This document shows positions 1 to 12,700 of a DNA stretch of 64,000 nt, piece after piece. Positions within the stretch are counted from its first letter, which is position 1. Each line of letters opens with the position of its first letter. The notes below the pieces were generated by a model that did no database searches, was not told the origin of the DNA, and worked only from the letters and a program-made list of their open reading frames with translations. The translations under genes and the position numbers were made by a program. The stretch is taken from the NCBI RefSeq assembly GCF_036370855.1, contig NC_088117.1, positions 6,882,001 through 6,946,000 of the forward strand, given 5' to 3'. Source of the stretch: Dromaius novaehollandiae. Taxonomy: Eukaryota > Chordata > Aves > Casuariiformes > Dromaiidae.

Positions 1-598
1 TGGGGATGGGATGGGAGAAAGCGCCTCACAGCTGCTTTGGGCTGGAATGAGCTTGCAGAGGTGCCACAGCGAGAGGCAGTATCATGTCCTGACATGAGAG
101 AGAGAGAGGGCAACTTCTTGTGGCATCTGGGTCCTGGAGGATCCCAGCAAAGCAAGGCAGGGAGAATAACTCCAGTGCTAAGAAAAGACTTCTGCTGTTT
201 GTCACGCTGCTTGTGAGCATCTGAGCTGAGTCCTATGGCCCAGGCTATAAAGGCAGGACCAGTTAGAAATGCTGACAGGTACAAAAACTAAGAAGCTGAT
301 TTCACCCCCTGCCTTCCTTGTGAAGATCTCTTAGCGTGCACTACTCTGGTTCTTGCAGTGGGGAAATGGAGGCCCTGGACATGTGCCTGCTCGAAATCTC
401 GGCAAGACGCAAAGGCAGGACCAGACACTCGGCCAGTCCCTTGCTCTTGTTTCATACATGCCACCAGATATCCATGAAAATGATGACAATATAGAATAGC
501 TACTGGCTTTTACAGCTGCATTCTGCCCTCCTACTTTTCGTAAATCTGGAGGGAATGAGAGTTACGATTTCCGAGTATGTATGGATGCAATCTCCTGG

Positions 599-612
599 TG
601 ACGTCTGAGTCA
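599..612 (+). promoter_or_regulatory. CRE half-site plus AP-1 site
   Basis: TGACGT (599-604) is followed at once by TGAGTCA (606-612), a consensus AP-1 site. The 11-mer TGACGTCTGAG beginning here recurs at 1208-1218. Binding is inferred from the motif only. Confidence 0.3.
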
Positions 613-1207
613 GTAACCCGGGGGAAAAGGCTTGTGCCTGAACTGTTTTGTTTTCTAAATGTTGTCTCTTTTGGGGAGGAGTTTCTGTTACTTAATTAGT
701 ATTGTTTGTTTAGCTTATATCACAACTGTGCTCTAGCCTCCAGGAGAAATTGAGCCCAGGTTTGCGAAAAGGTTACAAATATTTTTTTCCAGATAGAGTA
801 TCACTTGAGTAGGTCTCTGATAGTTACAAATCACAACCTTCTGGCTCCATCCTATCTTACAAAGCTTATCATCTTGACTTCACTGTCAGACAACCTTGTA
901 TTATAAGGCTGTAACATTCATAGCAAGATGCCAGACTGCTACCACAGATACGCTGTGGCTTGGTACACACCCAGGTTATAAAGTTTTCCGACCCTCTGTC
1001 TTTGAGCTACAAAACCAAGATTGCACCTCCATTTTTACCAGCTGCAAATATTTCTTGAAGAATGGCAAGGTTTTGGCTTTATTTCTCCTCCTGGATTTAC
1101 TCAGGGAAGCCAGAGGTTCATAAAGGTGTTTGTGATTTGGAAATGAGATGACAACATGGAAGTTTGGGGAGTCTGAGAAATGAGGGAAGCAGCAAACTCG
1201 ACTCTGA

Positions 1208-1229
1208 TGACGTCTGAGAACGTCACCTG
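1208..1229 (+). promoter_or_regulatory. CRE-like motif group with E-box
   Basis: TGACGTC at 1208-1214, a second CGTCA at 1221-1225 and an E-box CACCTG at 1224-1229 lie within 22 bp. It shares an 11-mer with the site at 599. Motif-based only. Confidence 0.3.
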
Positions 1230-2509
1230 CCAGGAGTCTGAGATGCCACATGCTGAGTATGTTTAATGACATGTAGAGACAGTAGATGGATTGGGCTGTT
1301 TTTTCTAAATTATGATACTTTAATGAAAAACAACTTCTGTCCTTCAGCCTTAAGAGCTATTCCTATTCTGGAACTGTGAAGGAGGAGGAGTGAGCAGGAA
1401 AATGCCATATGAAATTGTTAAGCTAAATTCAGAGACAGTACATTCTGGCCAGCAAGAAAAATGTAACCGTATATCACAGCGTTCTGTTAATGAGAATTCA
1501 TTTTTAGCCCAGCTTGTCTATATCGAAAACCCCTAACATTTAATTTTCATAAAGCTAGAATTAAGGTTGACTTTAACCTTAGCGTTCTCTACTCATTAGG
1601 TTTCTGCTACGAAGTAAATCTCTCTGCTCAAATAGCAATATGGGAGCCATCTCCTTGCCATAATAAATGTATGATGCTGATTCATAACTCACTGTACAGC
1701 AGAATTCCAAACTCCAGCTGTCCGGCTTCCATTGTTGGGAATACTGCGGTTAAAAAGGTATCATTGCTTTAGTAAAGGATTTGTGAAAAGAAAGTGTTCC
1801 TCGCAAACAAAAACTTCTGCATTTGTAGTAAAGCAGTGGTAAAAAGGACATAGGTAAATGCAGTTGTCTCATCTACGTAACAAATGGAAAAATTCCCTGA
1901 ATTTATTTTCAACTGTATTAGCGACTTACCATGGGAATTTAGGCACCTATTTGTGTTCTTCAGTACCAAAATACCTTTGAAAATTCAGGTATTACAATGA
2001 TAGATATGCAGTTAAAGCCAAAGCAATCAACCACCAAATGAGATGTAAAGTGCAAATCCTGTATCCCTGTGACATTCAAGCGTACGAATGTTACAGGGAA
2101 AAGTCACCACTTTCGCTCGTCTGCAGAGTTCTTTTGCATCAGTGCAAAAAGACCCAGAATGGCTGCAAATGAAAATAGCAAAAGTTAACATCTACTTTGC
2201 ATTGATACAAATGAGTGAAAGTTGCAGAACAACACCTTGTCAGCTGTGTCCCCGTTTCATCCCCTGCCAAATGAAGACATTCTCTCCTTCAAAGGATGCT
2301 TGCGAGGTTTACTTCTCAAATGTTTGTGCTCAGAGGGTCTTGGATGGGAAACGCACTAGAACTGTAAAGTATTGTTACACTAGGGCTGCCTGGAGAAATT
2401 AGGAATCATAATGTTAATTAGAGCTGGGTGAATAATTCATAACCGATCGTTTATTAAAAGAATACTGCCACTTTTTTGTGTTTGCAAATTGTCCACAAGC
2501 AGATGGTGA

Positions 2510-2533
2510 TTTTTTTTTTTTTTTTTTTTTTTT
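2510..2533. repeat. Poly-T tract (24 T)
   Basis: Uninterrupted run of T. No target-site duplication or retroposon body was recognised beside it. Confidence 0.9.
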
Positions 2534-5500
2534 GGATTGCATTCATTATTCAAACCTATTTGCTAAATTATTTGGGGGAGTAAGCTCTGCTCTGCGTCTT
2601 GTTAAGGAGCAGTTAGCTGCGCGTATTTAATGGTCAAAATCCACCACGATCGTGTTAGTTTTCATTGGACATATTGATCACCTGGTGTGTTTCTGTTCCT
2701 GCCTAGATGTGCTAACGTTTAGAATAGGGACTCCAGCATGAATCCTCATACACTGTATTACGGTACCTTGTGCTCCCCCCATCTGTATGCCATATCAACC
2801 CGCTGTCTCTCTCTTTGGAGCTTGCCTATGCATAGAATTTTTCAGAAATGTTTAAATCAGAATAATTATTCTTGAATAGCTCTCTCTGTGAACACTCATT
2901 CTATAATAAGAGTGCTGTGTACCAGTTTAGTTTAATCTGCTTGAAAGTGAACTAAACTAAACAGGAGTAAGGCATGCCAACCGCAGAAGAAAAAACGCCA
3001 CAGAATTTAAATTCACAGCCTATCTCATTTTTTAAACATAAAATGTCATCTCTGGGTCAAAGAGGCCCCTGCACTGCAAAGCAGGGGAAGCGGGAGGGTT
3101 GTAGCAGGGGAAGGATCACTCTGCAAATGCCCTGTACAGAGCATTCACTGTTAGAAGGTAGTAAAACGGACCTTGAGCCTGACCCCTAACATCTGACCCT
3201 AGGTTATCCAAATTAATTCCCAAGTGTAGGCAAACCCTTTGGCTCCAGTTTTCCCTCTTCGTTTTGAGGGTGTGCAGCTCCTAGCATGACGGTGCCTGGC
3301 TCCCTGATGCACGGAGGGATTAAGGAGCTGGCTAGCACCGCACAGCAAGGGCAGAATTGGGATTAGATGCCAAGATCCCACCACTTCCACCTCCAACCGT
3401 CCATTTCTAACCTCTGAATAATATTGCCCCTCGGTGGAGGAAAACAGAAAGAAATAGGCTATCAAAAGACTGGTGGATAAATATTCCTTCTCCACTGCAA
3501 GCTGTTGCTTGCAGCTAGTATTTTTTTGGTAATGAGTTGCTTTTAGATTTTTCCTGAGATGTATATTCCATCTCTTTGACACTGTCTCAGCCTTATCTCT
3601 GCTTCTCTTTTTTTTCTTCTTTAAATCTCTTTCTTTGCCTTTAAAATGCTCTTTTCCCCAGCAGTTACAGACATGTCACTGCTGTTGCGCTCTGAACAAC
3701 GCAGAAAGCAGAGGGAGGCCACTCGGAGCCCTCTACACGCCAGACACCACCGGGGCACCGGGCACAGCCCACCCTCTGCCTGGAGCACCACTAAGAGCTG
3801 TGGCACTGCCCTCACCCACCACCGAAGTAGCATGGGGCCAGCCACTAGCAGCAGGACACTACTTTTATAAAGGAGCTTAAAAATAATAATAATACCAAAA
3901 AAAAAGAGAAAGCTTATCAAAAAGAGTCTTTTAAGTCAAAAACAGGGATTTCATTTTCTCGGACTCAGCAGGAAGGCTACCCATGCAATCATAGATGAGA
4001 TTTTTCACAAGTGCTTAAAGTAGTTACATTTCAGTAGGAGCTGGGCATCTAACTTTCGCAGTAACGCTGGGTGCGGTACATCTCTCCTAGCTTTAGCCGC
4101 TTAGTTTTGATACCTAGCTCAACCTGGTCAGCTAAGCTCCGTATACAGCCAGAGGGGAGAGAGAGGAATTATCAGACGGAGATCTCAGCTAGAAGATACT
4201 AATTGCTCTCTTCTGCAGCAACAAATCTGCATTAAATGCCCTAGTAAGGCCCACAGGAATATGGACTGCAGAAGGAAAGACATGACGAAAACAGGGAAGG
4301 CTGTACGGAAATGTGTAGAAAAGATGCTGGACATACCCATAGGTAACAGGAGATTCATCCAGTGCATTAGGAGCTCTCAGTTTCCCAGGAGCGATGGGGA
4401 GGGGAGTGACTAAGGAGAGTAAGGAAAGCCCAGAGGAGCTCACAGATGCTTCTGAGTCGGTCTTTACTGGAGACGGGGTTGTGAAGATATGGGTGGGGGA
4501 CTGCAGTTACTAAAATAACAGGTGTTCTCAGAGATAAGATGTGAAAAGGGATGCTGGAATTAGCAAATAAACTTAAGAGCAAAGAATTGCAAAGATGCTA
4601 GGGAGACCTTTTGCCTCCGTTTCCTCGTCGAGAACCCATGCAGGCTGGGCTTGAAGCAGAGCACGGGAGCATGGTCATCGCTCGGGGAGAAGGAGGTAGC
4701 AAGGGCCCTGGGCTGGGACATACCCTGGGCATCCCATTCCTGCTGTGCCTAGAGGTCCTCGCCCCACGCCTTTCCACGCAGTGGGCAAATGACTCCAAAA
4801 CGCTGAAGCCCCGCAAAGGCGTCAGTATAAAGCGTCTGCATGATGCGAGGCTTCGCGCCGACTCTCCAGGCAGAGGAGGCAGCAATATTTCACCCAGAGT
4901 CGTTGCGTACAGTCAAGAAAATGCCTCCTCGCAGACAGCTTCAAGCTGAGCAGAGCCATGGCCTTTCCCAGTGGTGCATTTTCAGCAGGGTATTTCCAGA
5001 CTGCAACAGGGAGTTAAAAATGAAGTTGGGCAGGTCACTTGCCAGCCTTCCCACCACCGAGTCTATAAAGAATAGCAGCTAATGTTTCTTCTGTGCTTGC
5101 GTTTCCTGGGAAGGGTATGTTAATACAGCCTGCCTTTATTATCCTATCTGAAAAGATATTTCATTTTACCAGTTTTTACTACGCAATCTCAATAACTGGA
5201 ACTTGTTTAAAGGCTCACTGCTCCAGGAAAATGCATTACATCCTGGCTTTTAAATCCGCCAGCTCCCGTTTATTGGTATTAATAATACATTGGGAAAGCT
5301 GTTCTTTTTATTTTATTTTGGTCCTCTGTTTTGGGATTTGGGGGGGAGTGGTAGCTCTTAAATCAAATACTTAAAAAAAGAAAATGTTTGCAAAGAGCAC
5401 TTCTGTATCCTGGAGGTTACGGCTCTCTGCAGCCCACTGAGAAGTTTTTTGCAGTGGTGGGGAAAGGGGAAGGGAAAAAGAAAGAATGAAACAAAACTGT

Positions 5501-5788
5501 TCCACAATCATTCCTGAACCCGAAGTGTCCAGGGAAAAACTTTCTAATAGTAAAGAAAATAACCAAATTAGTTTCCATTTAAAGTTTCGATGTTTTTAAT
5601 TTATAAACACCGTTTAAGCAGAGAAATGTTAATGAGGGCTAGAGTAATTATTCGCATAAGTGGAAATGCAGAATTTTGGTGCTTCTAAACAGTTTATTCT
5701 ACTTCTGCTAACTCCACTGAGCTTTTTTAAGCTCAGCTCACCCAGAGAATTGCTGCCTGCATGTTTATGTATTTACTTTAGAAGATGC
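2534..5788. other. Intergenic, no gene seen
   Basis: Unique sequence with one SINE-like relic (3,311-3,415) and a phrase near 4,038-4,060 (AGCTGGGCATCTAACTTT) resembling a fossil amniote repeat. Open frames overlap on both strands around 3.6-3.9 and 4.6-4.9 kb, which argues for chance frames in GC-richer DNA. Confidence 0.45.
3311..3415 (+). repeat. MIR/CORE-SINE-like relic
   Basis: The order GGAGGGATTAAGGAG, GCACAGCAAGGGCAGAATT, GGGATTAGATGCCAAGATCC and a pyrimidine-rich end mirrors the MIR core and tail (ttaagtgacttgcc, cacacagc, gggattcgaaccca) with heavy divergence. Called by eye. Confidence 0.5.

Positions 5789-5817
<29 letters not shown>
5789..5817. repeat. Poly-T tract (29 T)
   Basis: Uninterrupted run of T in an AT-rich setting. 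Confidence 0.9.
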
Positions 5818-5819
<2 letters not shown>

Positions 5820-5908
5820 CAAGCTAGCATAGGCTTTTTAATCTTCCACTCGTTTCAGCATTGCTTTTGTGAAGGAGGATATTAATGGTCAGACACTTCC
5901 CCCGGTTG

Positions 5909-5954
5909 TGCTGGTGTAAAATCAGAGTAAATCAGCTGAAGTCAGTGGAACTCC
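5909..5954 (+). repeat. Fossil amniote interspersed repeat fragment
   Basis: Contains GCTGGTGTAAAATCAGAGTA followed shortly by GAAGTCAGTGGAACTCC. This matches a pattern common in bird, turtle and crocodilian DNA (ggtgtaaatc, gagtaactcc, gaagtcaatggagtt). Two further fragments with the same core occur at 8,961-9,010 and 40,192-40,230. Confidence 0.5.
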
Positions 5955-6040
5955 TCCACATCCAAGCCACAGCCTGCGTAAACGACGTCTGAATACAACT
6001 CCCAGGGCTCGAAGGATCTGGTAACCTAGGATCACCCAGT

Positions 6041-6330
6041 GTTTACCTTCATCTCTCTCCTACTGCGCTAATCAAAATGGGAGAGAGGAAGTTTGGCCAA
6101 TAGCAATTTTTTCCCTGTGCTGTATGCTGTATAAATGCAATCCCTGCATTATTATTTTGAAGCTGGGAACCTCTAAGCAATTACTTCCCAGCACATTAGT
6201 GTCCATGTACTAAATGCTAAAGTGTTTATTCAGTGCATTGCAGGATCAGGTTATTGCTGAGTCTGTCCATCATGCCAAGAAATTATTGCTATAAGTGCTT
6301 TAAGAGCATGGCCAGTACAATGGAGATATA
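6041..6330. promoter_or_regulatory. Candidate conserved non-coding element
   Basis: AT-rich, repeat-free block with a CCAAT on the plus strand (GGCCAATAGCAA) and several ATTA/TAAT homeodomain cores. No sustained open frame. The texture resembles vertebrate developmental enhancers; conservation is not tested. Confidence 0.25.
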
Positions 6331-6389
6331 ACCAAGCTGAAGGACTGCAATACTCCCGCTCGGTGTAGGGAGGTCAGGCACTTTATTTA

Positions 6390-6419
6390 GAGAAAAAAAG
6401 AGAGAGAGAGAAAGAAAAG
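6390..6419. repeat. GA-rich simple repeat
   Basis: An interrupted (GA)n/A-rich tract of about 30 bp. Confidence 0.75.
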
Positions 6420-7079
6420 GAGGCTGCAGAAGTGTTCAGATGCACAAAATCTCATCATCAAATGCACATTGCAGTGGGAATCAAAAAAAAAAAGACACAA
6501 ACAACTTTATACTGAAATTGAGTGGAAATTGGAATAGTGAAGGAAATATGCTTTCTTTTTCAGTTCCAGCTACTCATGAAGTCTTTTGGCTGGGATTAAG
6601 AGGTCACTTATTGCAGCCTTAAAGGATAAGGACTGGGCTAGATAGGAGAATCAGCAGCTGTTTATTCTGTTAATGTTTGAATATGAATCAGGTCTTCCTT
6701 TTCAGTGCTTTGCTTATTATTTTTATTTACCAGGATAATATCAGAAGTCTAATTAATTCTCCACACCTCTCTCAATTCTCAGTGTCTCAGTGCTTCAGCA
6801 AAGCTGGAACCCTTTAGAGCTTTCTATCTATTCAATGAAATATCCTTGTTTATAAGGACTGCTGTGTCTTTATCTTTTCAGTTGAGATTGCCTTAAAATG
6901 TACTGGTGCAGAGCACACAGATAATGCTGTCGGAGTAATCATTTCCCTTTTTTTGCATTTGGTTATCAACTAGTGGCTTATTTCTGTAATCATCTTTATC
7001 AGAGTCCTTGCTACTTCATGGTTAATATTCAAGAATAATTCTTCTCCCTTTCAAAAGTTAAAAATATCAGCCTCTATGA

Positions 7080-7215
7080 GACAAACTGAGGTATTAAGTG
7101 ACTTGTCCAGAATCACACAGGGAAGGATTTTAAGGGTGGGATTCAACAGACCTGAGTTTGACATTCGAAACATTGGTGTCTAGTCCTCAAGTACTTACAC
7201 AGGCTCTTTCTGGGG
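7080..7215 (+). repeat. MIR-like SINE relic
   Basis: ACAAACTGAGGTATTAAGTG followed by ACTTGTCCAGAATCACACAG is a clear match to the MIR core-to-tail order (aaactgaggcacagagaggttaagtgacttgcccaaggtcacacag). It continues through GTGGGATTCAACAGACCTGA, equivalent to the 'gggattcgaacccaggtct' segment. Best preserved of the SINE relics here. Confidence 0.65.
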
Positions 7216-8530
7216 TGAGTCGCCACTGTCGGGGGCATCTCTGGAGACAGCTGCTTAGACCAAACACACAGCATTTGCAGGGCTAAAGTTAGGCGTAATA
7301 AATCCATATCCAGACTTCTGCTCCAATGACTGGGCTGGACAACTTGATTTTAGCTAAAACGCAGGCCTGCACTGGGCAGGCCTTTGCAATTGCTTTATCT
7401 TGCCTGGTTTCAGCCCATTTGCCGTCACCACCTGCCAGAGGCAAGGTGGGAGAAGAGCGGTTCACGAGGGCCCCCCACATCCACCCAGCCCATAGCAGAC
7501 CCCGGGGACTCCCGTGCCGCACAGGGACAGCACCGGGGGTGCCCTAGGGCTGGGCACAGCCCCCAGGAGGAAGAGGAGGAGGAGGAGGGTGGCCTGGCTG
7601 ATGCTGGCAGAAGACGTGCCCCACTCTCCCATGTCGGGCAGAGGGTGCCACTGTCACCTTAAGCAAGGTGCGAGCGCTTCCCCCCGCTGCAGTGACAGCC
7701 GCTCCTCTGAAGCCGTGTGGGTTTTGACTGTAAGCTCTTTAAGCCGGGTCTCTCTTGTAATGCTTGCACATCCCGTCCTAGAAAGCTGCCACAATAGAGG
7801 CCCTTATCTTGATGAGGGACTTGGTGTGCTGCTCTAGTGCATTGTAATAATAATATCATTTAAAAAGTTCCTTCATATCATCCATCCCAAGGACAAACGA
7901 GATCTCCCTCTGTGCTAATTCAACATGGATTTTGTTTATTCTTGATTATTTCTGTTGGTGACACTCGTATTACCGGAGCTCATTCTGTTTGCTCACAGCA
8001 CTCTCTCCGCTGTTAAATCCGTTCTTCTTTTGCTTTTGACCTAAATGTTTCCAGTTTAAAAACATTTAGGTAATTCTTCTTTGAGTAACTCCTCTTAGCT
8101 ATTAAAGAAAGCTTCTTCCTTCTAATGTACCCCCAAAATACTTGTTCAGTAAAAGTAACTTGTAATAATATTGCAGCTAAATGAGATGCACAAGGGGACC
8201 AGCCATCTCCTAAATATATCACTTGGAAGCTCTGTGTTGATTACGCATTCATTATTGATAATTATCAATTATATGCTGGTTATTACTAGCTCTCTCTTGT
8301 TTTATTGGTGTGCCATGCATCTTACAGAAGCGAAAGCCATTTTAAGAGAAATGAGTGATGTTAGCCAAAGTGCAATGATTAATAACTTTGTGATGACCAT
8401 GTATATGTACTTATCATTGAGCTCTGAAACACCAGAAAGTCCTATGCAAGCTTGCTCGTGCACTGAACATGACACGAGGGGATGACTCTGCTATTGAGAT
8501 GGGGCTACTTCTACTGCCAAAGGAGGGAGC

Positions 8531-8553
8531 CATTAATTAGTCTCCATTAATTA
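8531..8553. promoter_or_regulatory. Duplicated CATTAATTA homeodomain-type motif
   Basis: CATTAATTA occurs at 8,531-8,539 and again at 8,545-8,553, a 14-bp spacing. TAATTA is the core for many homeodomain dimers. Motif-based inference. Confidence 0.25.
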
Positions 8554-8960
8554 ATCGAGGTTGGCTTGGCTTGATCCTTCTGGATTTTTGCAAAGTGATT
8601 TTACACTTGGATTTTCAAGGGAATTTAAGGATGTATCTAATTATATGTACCCAAAAGGGCTTCCTCGAGCAGGCCTGGTGTCCAAGAAAGGTAAAATAGG
8701 GAAAATTGGGTCCCCATTGGCTCTGATGTCTAAAGTTTGACAACCAAACACACGAGTCACCTCCGAAAATCTTGACCCCACTGTTCCTCTCTCCCTTTGA
8801 CCACTTCAGCCCCAGAAACGATGTGGGAGCAGCCAGGTCCCACAGCGGCTCCGGCAGGCAGGTTCGCCCTGCTTCAGCCCAGCTTTGCCTCCAGCAGTGC
8901 AGACTGGTGAGGGCACAGGGACAGTCTGGATCCGCTCAGACATGTCACTGAGAGATGCAT

Positions 8961-9010
8961 TTCGGTGAATGGAGTCACTGCGGATTTACACCAGAGCCAC
9001 CAGGCTCAGC
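8961..9010 (-). repeat. Fossil amniote repeat fragment (inverted relative to 5.9 kb)
   Basis: GTGAATGGAGTCACTGCGGA followed by TTTACACCAGAGCCACC matches the reverse orientation of the repeat seen at 5,909 (caatggagttactccggatttacaccag). Confidence 0.5.
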
Positions 9011-9400
9011 ATCCTTCCCTTAACATTTCTTTAACTTTGACTCTGCTGAGCCTGTATCTGTTTTGATTTGCAACCTCAGTGTTATTTGAATGTACAGTAG
9101 CCTGTTGCTGGCAAGCAGGAGAGGCTGATAGCTTCTGAAATCCATATTCCATCCTTGTGATAACAAAAAAAAATTCTTTACATCTTGGGGAAACAAAGTG
9201 ACAGGCTGTTACAGGAGGAAATCAAGATATATGCAAGCACGTATCCCTGTCCCTCCACTCGGGACACAATCATTTCTCCAAGCAGGGTGAGGGAAACTTC
9301 TCATTTCACAGAGAGGGGACAGGAGGGAGGGGGGACCTTGGCAGTGGGGATGGATTGATTTCTCTCTGCAGGACCAATTACACGTCCAAAGGGGCAAAAA

Positions 9401-9700
9401 ATAAATAATAATAAATGAGTAATAAACACTCCATTTAAACCTTTAAATGAAAATCGGATTTTAATTATAAAGGTTTAATTTTCAGAATGAAAAAGCCACT
9501 TTTTACACACATTACTGTGTGCAACTTTTAATTAACTTTCAAGAACTTTCTCTTACTTAAAAAAAATCTAATTAATAATACTTAGAGAACTATTAGCATA
9601 AAATAAGTCATGGAAAGCAGTAGAGAAATATAAAACAAATATATATTGTACAAAATTACTTGGGAAAAGAGACTTGCTAATTCTGAAAACAAAGCCAAAG
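9401..9700. promoter_or_regulatory. AT-rich candidate element with imperfect hairpin
   Basis: Strongly AT-rich, repeat-free sequence with many ATTA/TAAT cores. An imperfect inverted repeat spans 9,437-9,476: AAACCTTT and AAAATC pair with GATTTT and AAAGGTTT around a one-base centre, with mismatched middles. It may be a conserved enhancer; no conservation data. Confidence 0.25.
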
Positions 9701-12700
9701 CTTCTCGCTTTCCTAATTCTGGCCTATAAGGAGCTCTTTGCAGAATGAAAGCATGAGAAAGACATGGAAATCATAGGATTTAGAACAGAAAGTGGAGTTA
9801 TGTTAATCAGCTGTTACAAAAACCCATAAGACTAGGAGAGATGATATGTTTTACCAGCCAAGGGTTTCCATATTTTTGGAAAATATGACGCTGGTAGATA
9901 AGGTACTTCCAGGGAGACAGTGAATGGAGGGGAAAAGAATGGGTTGAAAGCCCACACGATTGCTACCTAAAGAGCTTTAAACCCAGCTACAAAAGAGAGC
10001 AGAGCGAGCCAGCCCCGATCAGCTGGGTAGCTGGTGCTCACCTGCCCGGGCAGAGAGGAGGAGAGGAGCAGGGCACCAGGCAGCCGGGGAGGACGGGGGA
10101 CCCTCTGCGGTGCGGGGAGCAGCCAGGGCTTGGCAGGGGGCTCGTAAAGCCCGGCTGGGAGGGAGCGTGGGTTTTTTGCAAGCCGTCCTGAGCTTAGGAA
10201 GCAAAATCACTGGCAAGAGAGGTGGAAAGGGAGCATAGCTGATCTGATGCGCAGCCCTCCAGGAGGAAGGCGAGAGGGACTTTATACGCAAAATGGACCA
10301 AAGAAAGCAGGCGTGGAGCAGAAGGGAGAGCACTGGGGTCACGTTCTGGGGTAGAAGTATATTACTGCAGAAACCGAGAGGAAAATTAAGTCAGGAGGAT
10401 ACAAGGGGAGCAACCTGTTGCTTCACTAATGGAACAAAGCGAGTGAGAGTCACTTCCCAACAATATTTTGTCCAGGCCTTGCTCCAGCTGGGTTTTAAAT
10501 TAACCAGTAGATTCAGCTGTCAGCATTTCTCATATGAGATTGCTCCAACACAAGAAACCCTCCATGGTCTAAGCAGCATGTTTTAAAATATCTGTGTTTG
10601 AGTTTCGCATGTATAAAGGAGGTTGAAGCTGTCTAATCTAGCACTCTGCCAGCATGACTTTAACTCAGCTAAACGTACCCTGAATTAAACTGACACCAAA
10701 AACTCCGGGACATCAAGTCCTTTATGCCCAGTGCAGCCAGAGCTAGCTTCCACCTTCATCCGCTTCAGAGAGGGGAGAACGGATATGTTACCAAAGACTT
10801 GAAGCGTTTCTTTTAATGGAGTGGAGGGGGAAAAAATAATGTTTCCAGCCCCTTTCCCTAATGAGCTCTCTGGCCAGCATAACTGAAAAATAAATCAATG
10901 AACAGGAGCAAAGTACCTGCCCCCCACATCTGCAATACATGGCTTGGTGACCCCTGAAAGAGTCTCTACACGGCTCTGCGCACAGCTTCGCCACAGCACT
11001 GGCCAGCACTTGGCTAAATATGGAACAGAAACAGTAAAACTTTGATTTGGGGATCTGCCTGAAAATCCCAAGGGCAGCTCAGGAATGTCCTGCTTCTTGC
11101 ACGTCATTTTTGCAGCAAGCCCCTGGGCTGTGCCGGGGCTGCTCCCAGAGCGCAGCCGGGAGCATGGCACACGTTGGGTTCTCCGGCCGCGCTCTTCCCC
11201 CTCGCTTGGCCAGTGGACAGCTTCTAGGCAGACCACTGACCTCTCAAGCAAGCCCAGCAGGAGCCAAGCTGGCATACGGAGCTCAGGCAGGCCAGGTCCT
11301 CTATCAGCTGGCTGGTGGCCTCTGGGTTTGTCTGAAGCATCATTGTCACATTTTGTAGCTGGACCAGACCATGAGCCTGGTTTTGAGTACATAACCCTGT
11401 GGGTATAGAGAGGAACCCTCCGTCTGTTCTGTCATATTGGTGGGAAGCCGCAGTTTTTGGCTAAGGTTTCTTTACTGTGGTCCTGTCTAGTATTCGTTGC
11501 TATCCCAGCTCCTGTAATCATCCCATGTTGGATGAAGCATTTGTCACAGTGTCTGGGCGCCAGATTTCTTCTCTTTGCTTTTCCCTGCTCTTGCAGTTTA
11601 GAGGGTCTGTCTTTGAGGGTTAGTTGGAGAAATGGAAAAAGCCCCAGAGAAGGCAGCTGCAGCCACGAGGATCTGTGTGTTACGGCCTCGCGGAGAGGCC
11701 TGAGAGCACGCTGTGCTTGGCCCCCTGTGCTCGCACCAGAAGAGACCCAGAAAGCTGAAAATCCAAAAAGTCCTGAAGGCACACCTGCGGTCACAGTAGC
11801 TCATGTCAGCTCACTAGAACTAAGCTTAAACCACGTAGCTCAGGCTTTGTTGGCAGCTTTTCAGATTGTTTTGCTGCCTGTATTGAGTGCCCTAACCCAG
11901 TGTGGGGTAATTCAAGGCTTGCTCAGGTGTATCTACCCCTTTCTGTGCAAGCTACAGTCAGGGAAGTGACTGCAGTGTGTACACGCCCTCCAACCCCAAT
12001 GAAGGTTCACATTCAAGCTCAAGTTCACATTTAAGTCAGTATAAAAAATGATGTGGTCCAGGGTCCATGAATCCATGTTGCATGTGCTGGACCACACTTA
12101 CCTCCCCACTCTTCTGATGGACTGGGAGCTAGAAGATGTGCTTTTCTCTGGAGCTATGAAAACACATCACAAAATCTGCTTCTTTTGTATTCCAAGTAAT
12201 TTTACTTTGCAAGGAAAAACACCCTAAGCTCTTGAAAAACAACTGCCACAACAACAACAAAAAACAAAAAAAATGAATAACACCCAAACAAGTTTATATT
12301 CTCACATCCCTGCTAGGATGTTCCAAATATAACCACAAAACACAGTTCTTAAGCCCATATTTATTACTATACAAATCTAGTTTAAAAACAGCTCTACAGG
12401 GGTTTGTGTTTAGCTGTAGCACTAGATCAGAGTAAAAAGGACATCTTGTTCCAGATAAAACTGTAATGCTGCACTGACCTCCAGTGGAATTTGAAGAAAT
12501 ACTTCAATTGCAGAGGCTTCTTGCAGTCCTCTGGAGCCAAAACCTGCTCTATTTTAAAGCTTTATTGGGGGTATCAAATGCCTATGGGAATCAGAGAACT
12601 TATAGCAGGTTACTGCATACTTAGGCTAAAGATATTAAAAGACTATACAGCGGGGTTTTTGAAATAACGTTTCCAATCTAAATCTAGCCTCAGGAAATTT

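Larger units (their letters stand above)
1..2509. other. Intergenic, no gene seen
   Basis: Mixed-composition unique sequence. Open frames up to 104 codons exist but none has splice or codon evidence of being real. It contains the two CRE/AP-1-like motif groups listed separately (599-612 and 1208-1229). Towards the right end it becomes AT-rich (2,390-2,480). Confidence 0.5.
7216..9400. other. Intergenic, no gene seen
   Basis: GC-richer at 7.4-7.75 kb with a GGA-repeat patch (7,566-7,590), where overlapping frames occur on both strands. The remainder is AT-rich with a homeodomain-type double site at 8,531-8,553 and a fossil repeat at 8,961-9,010. Confidence 0.45.

Noticed and set aside
11457-11969. 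170-codon plus-strand open frame
   Set aside because: A minus-strand frame covers the same DNA, no domain or splice context is visible, and the composition is moderately GC-rich; treated as chance.
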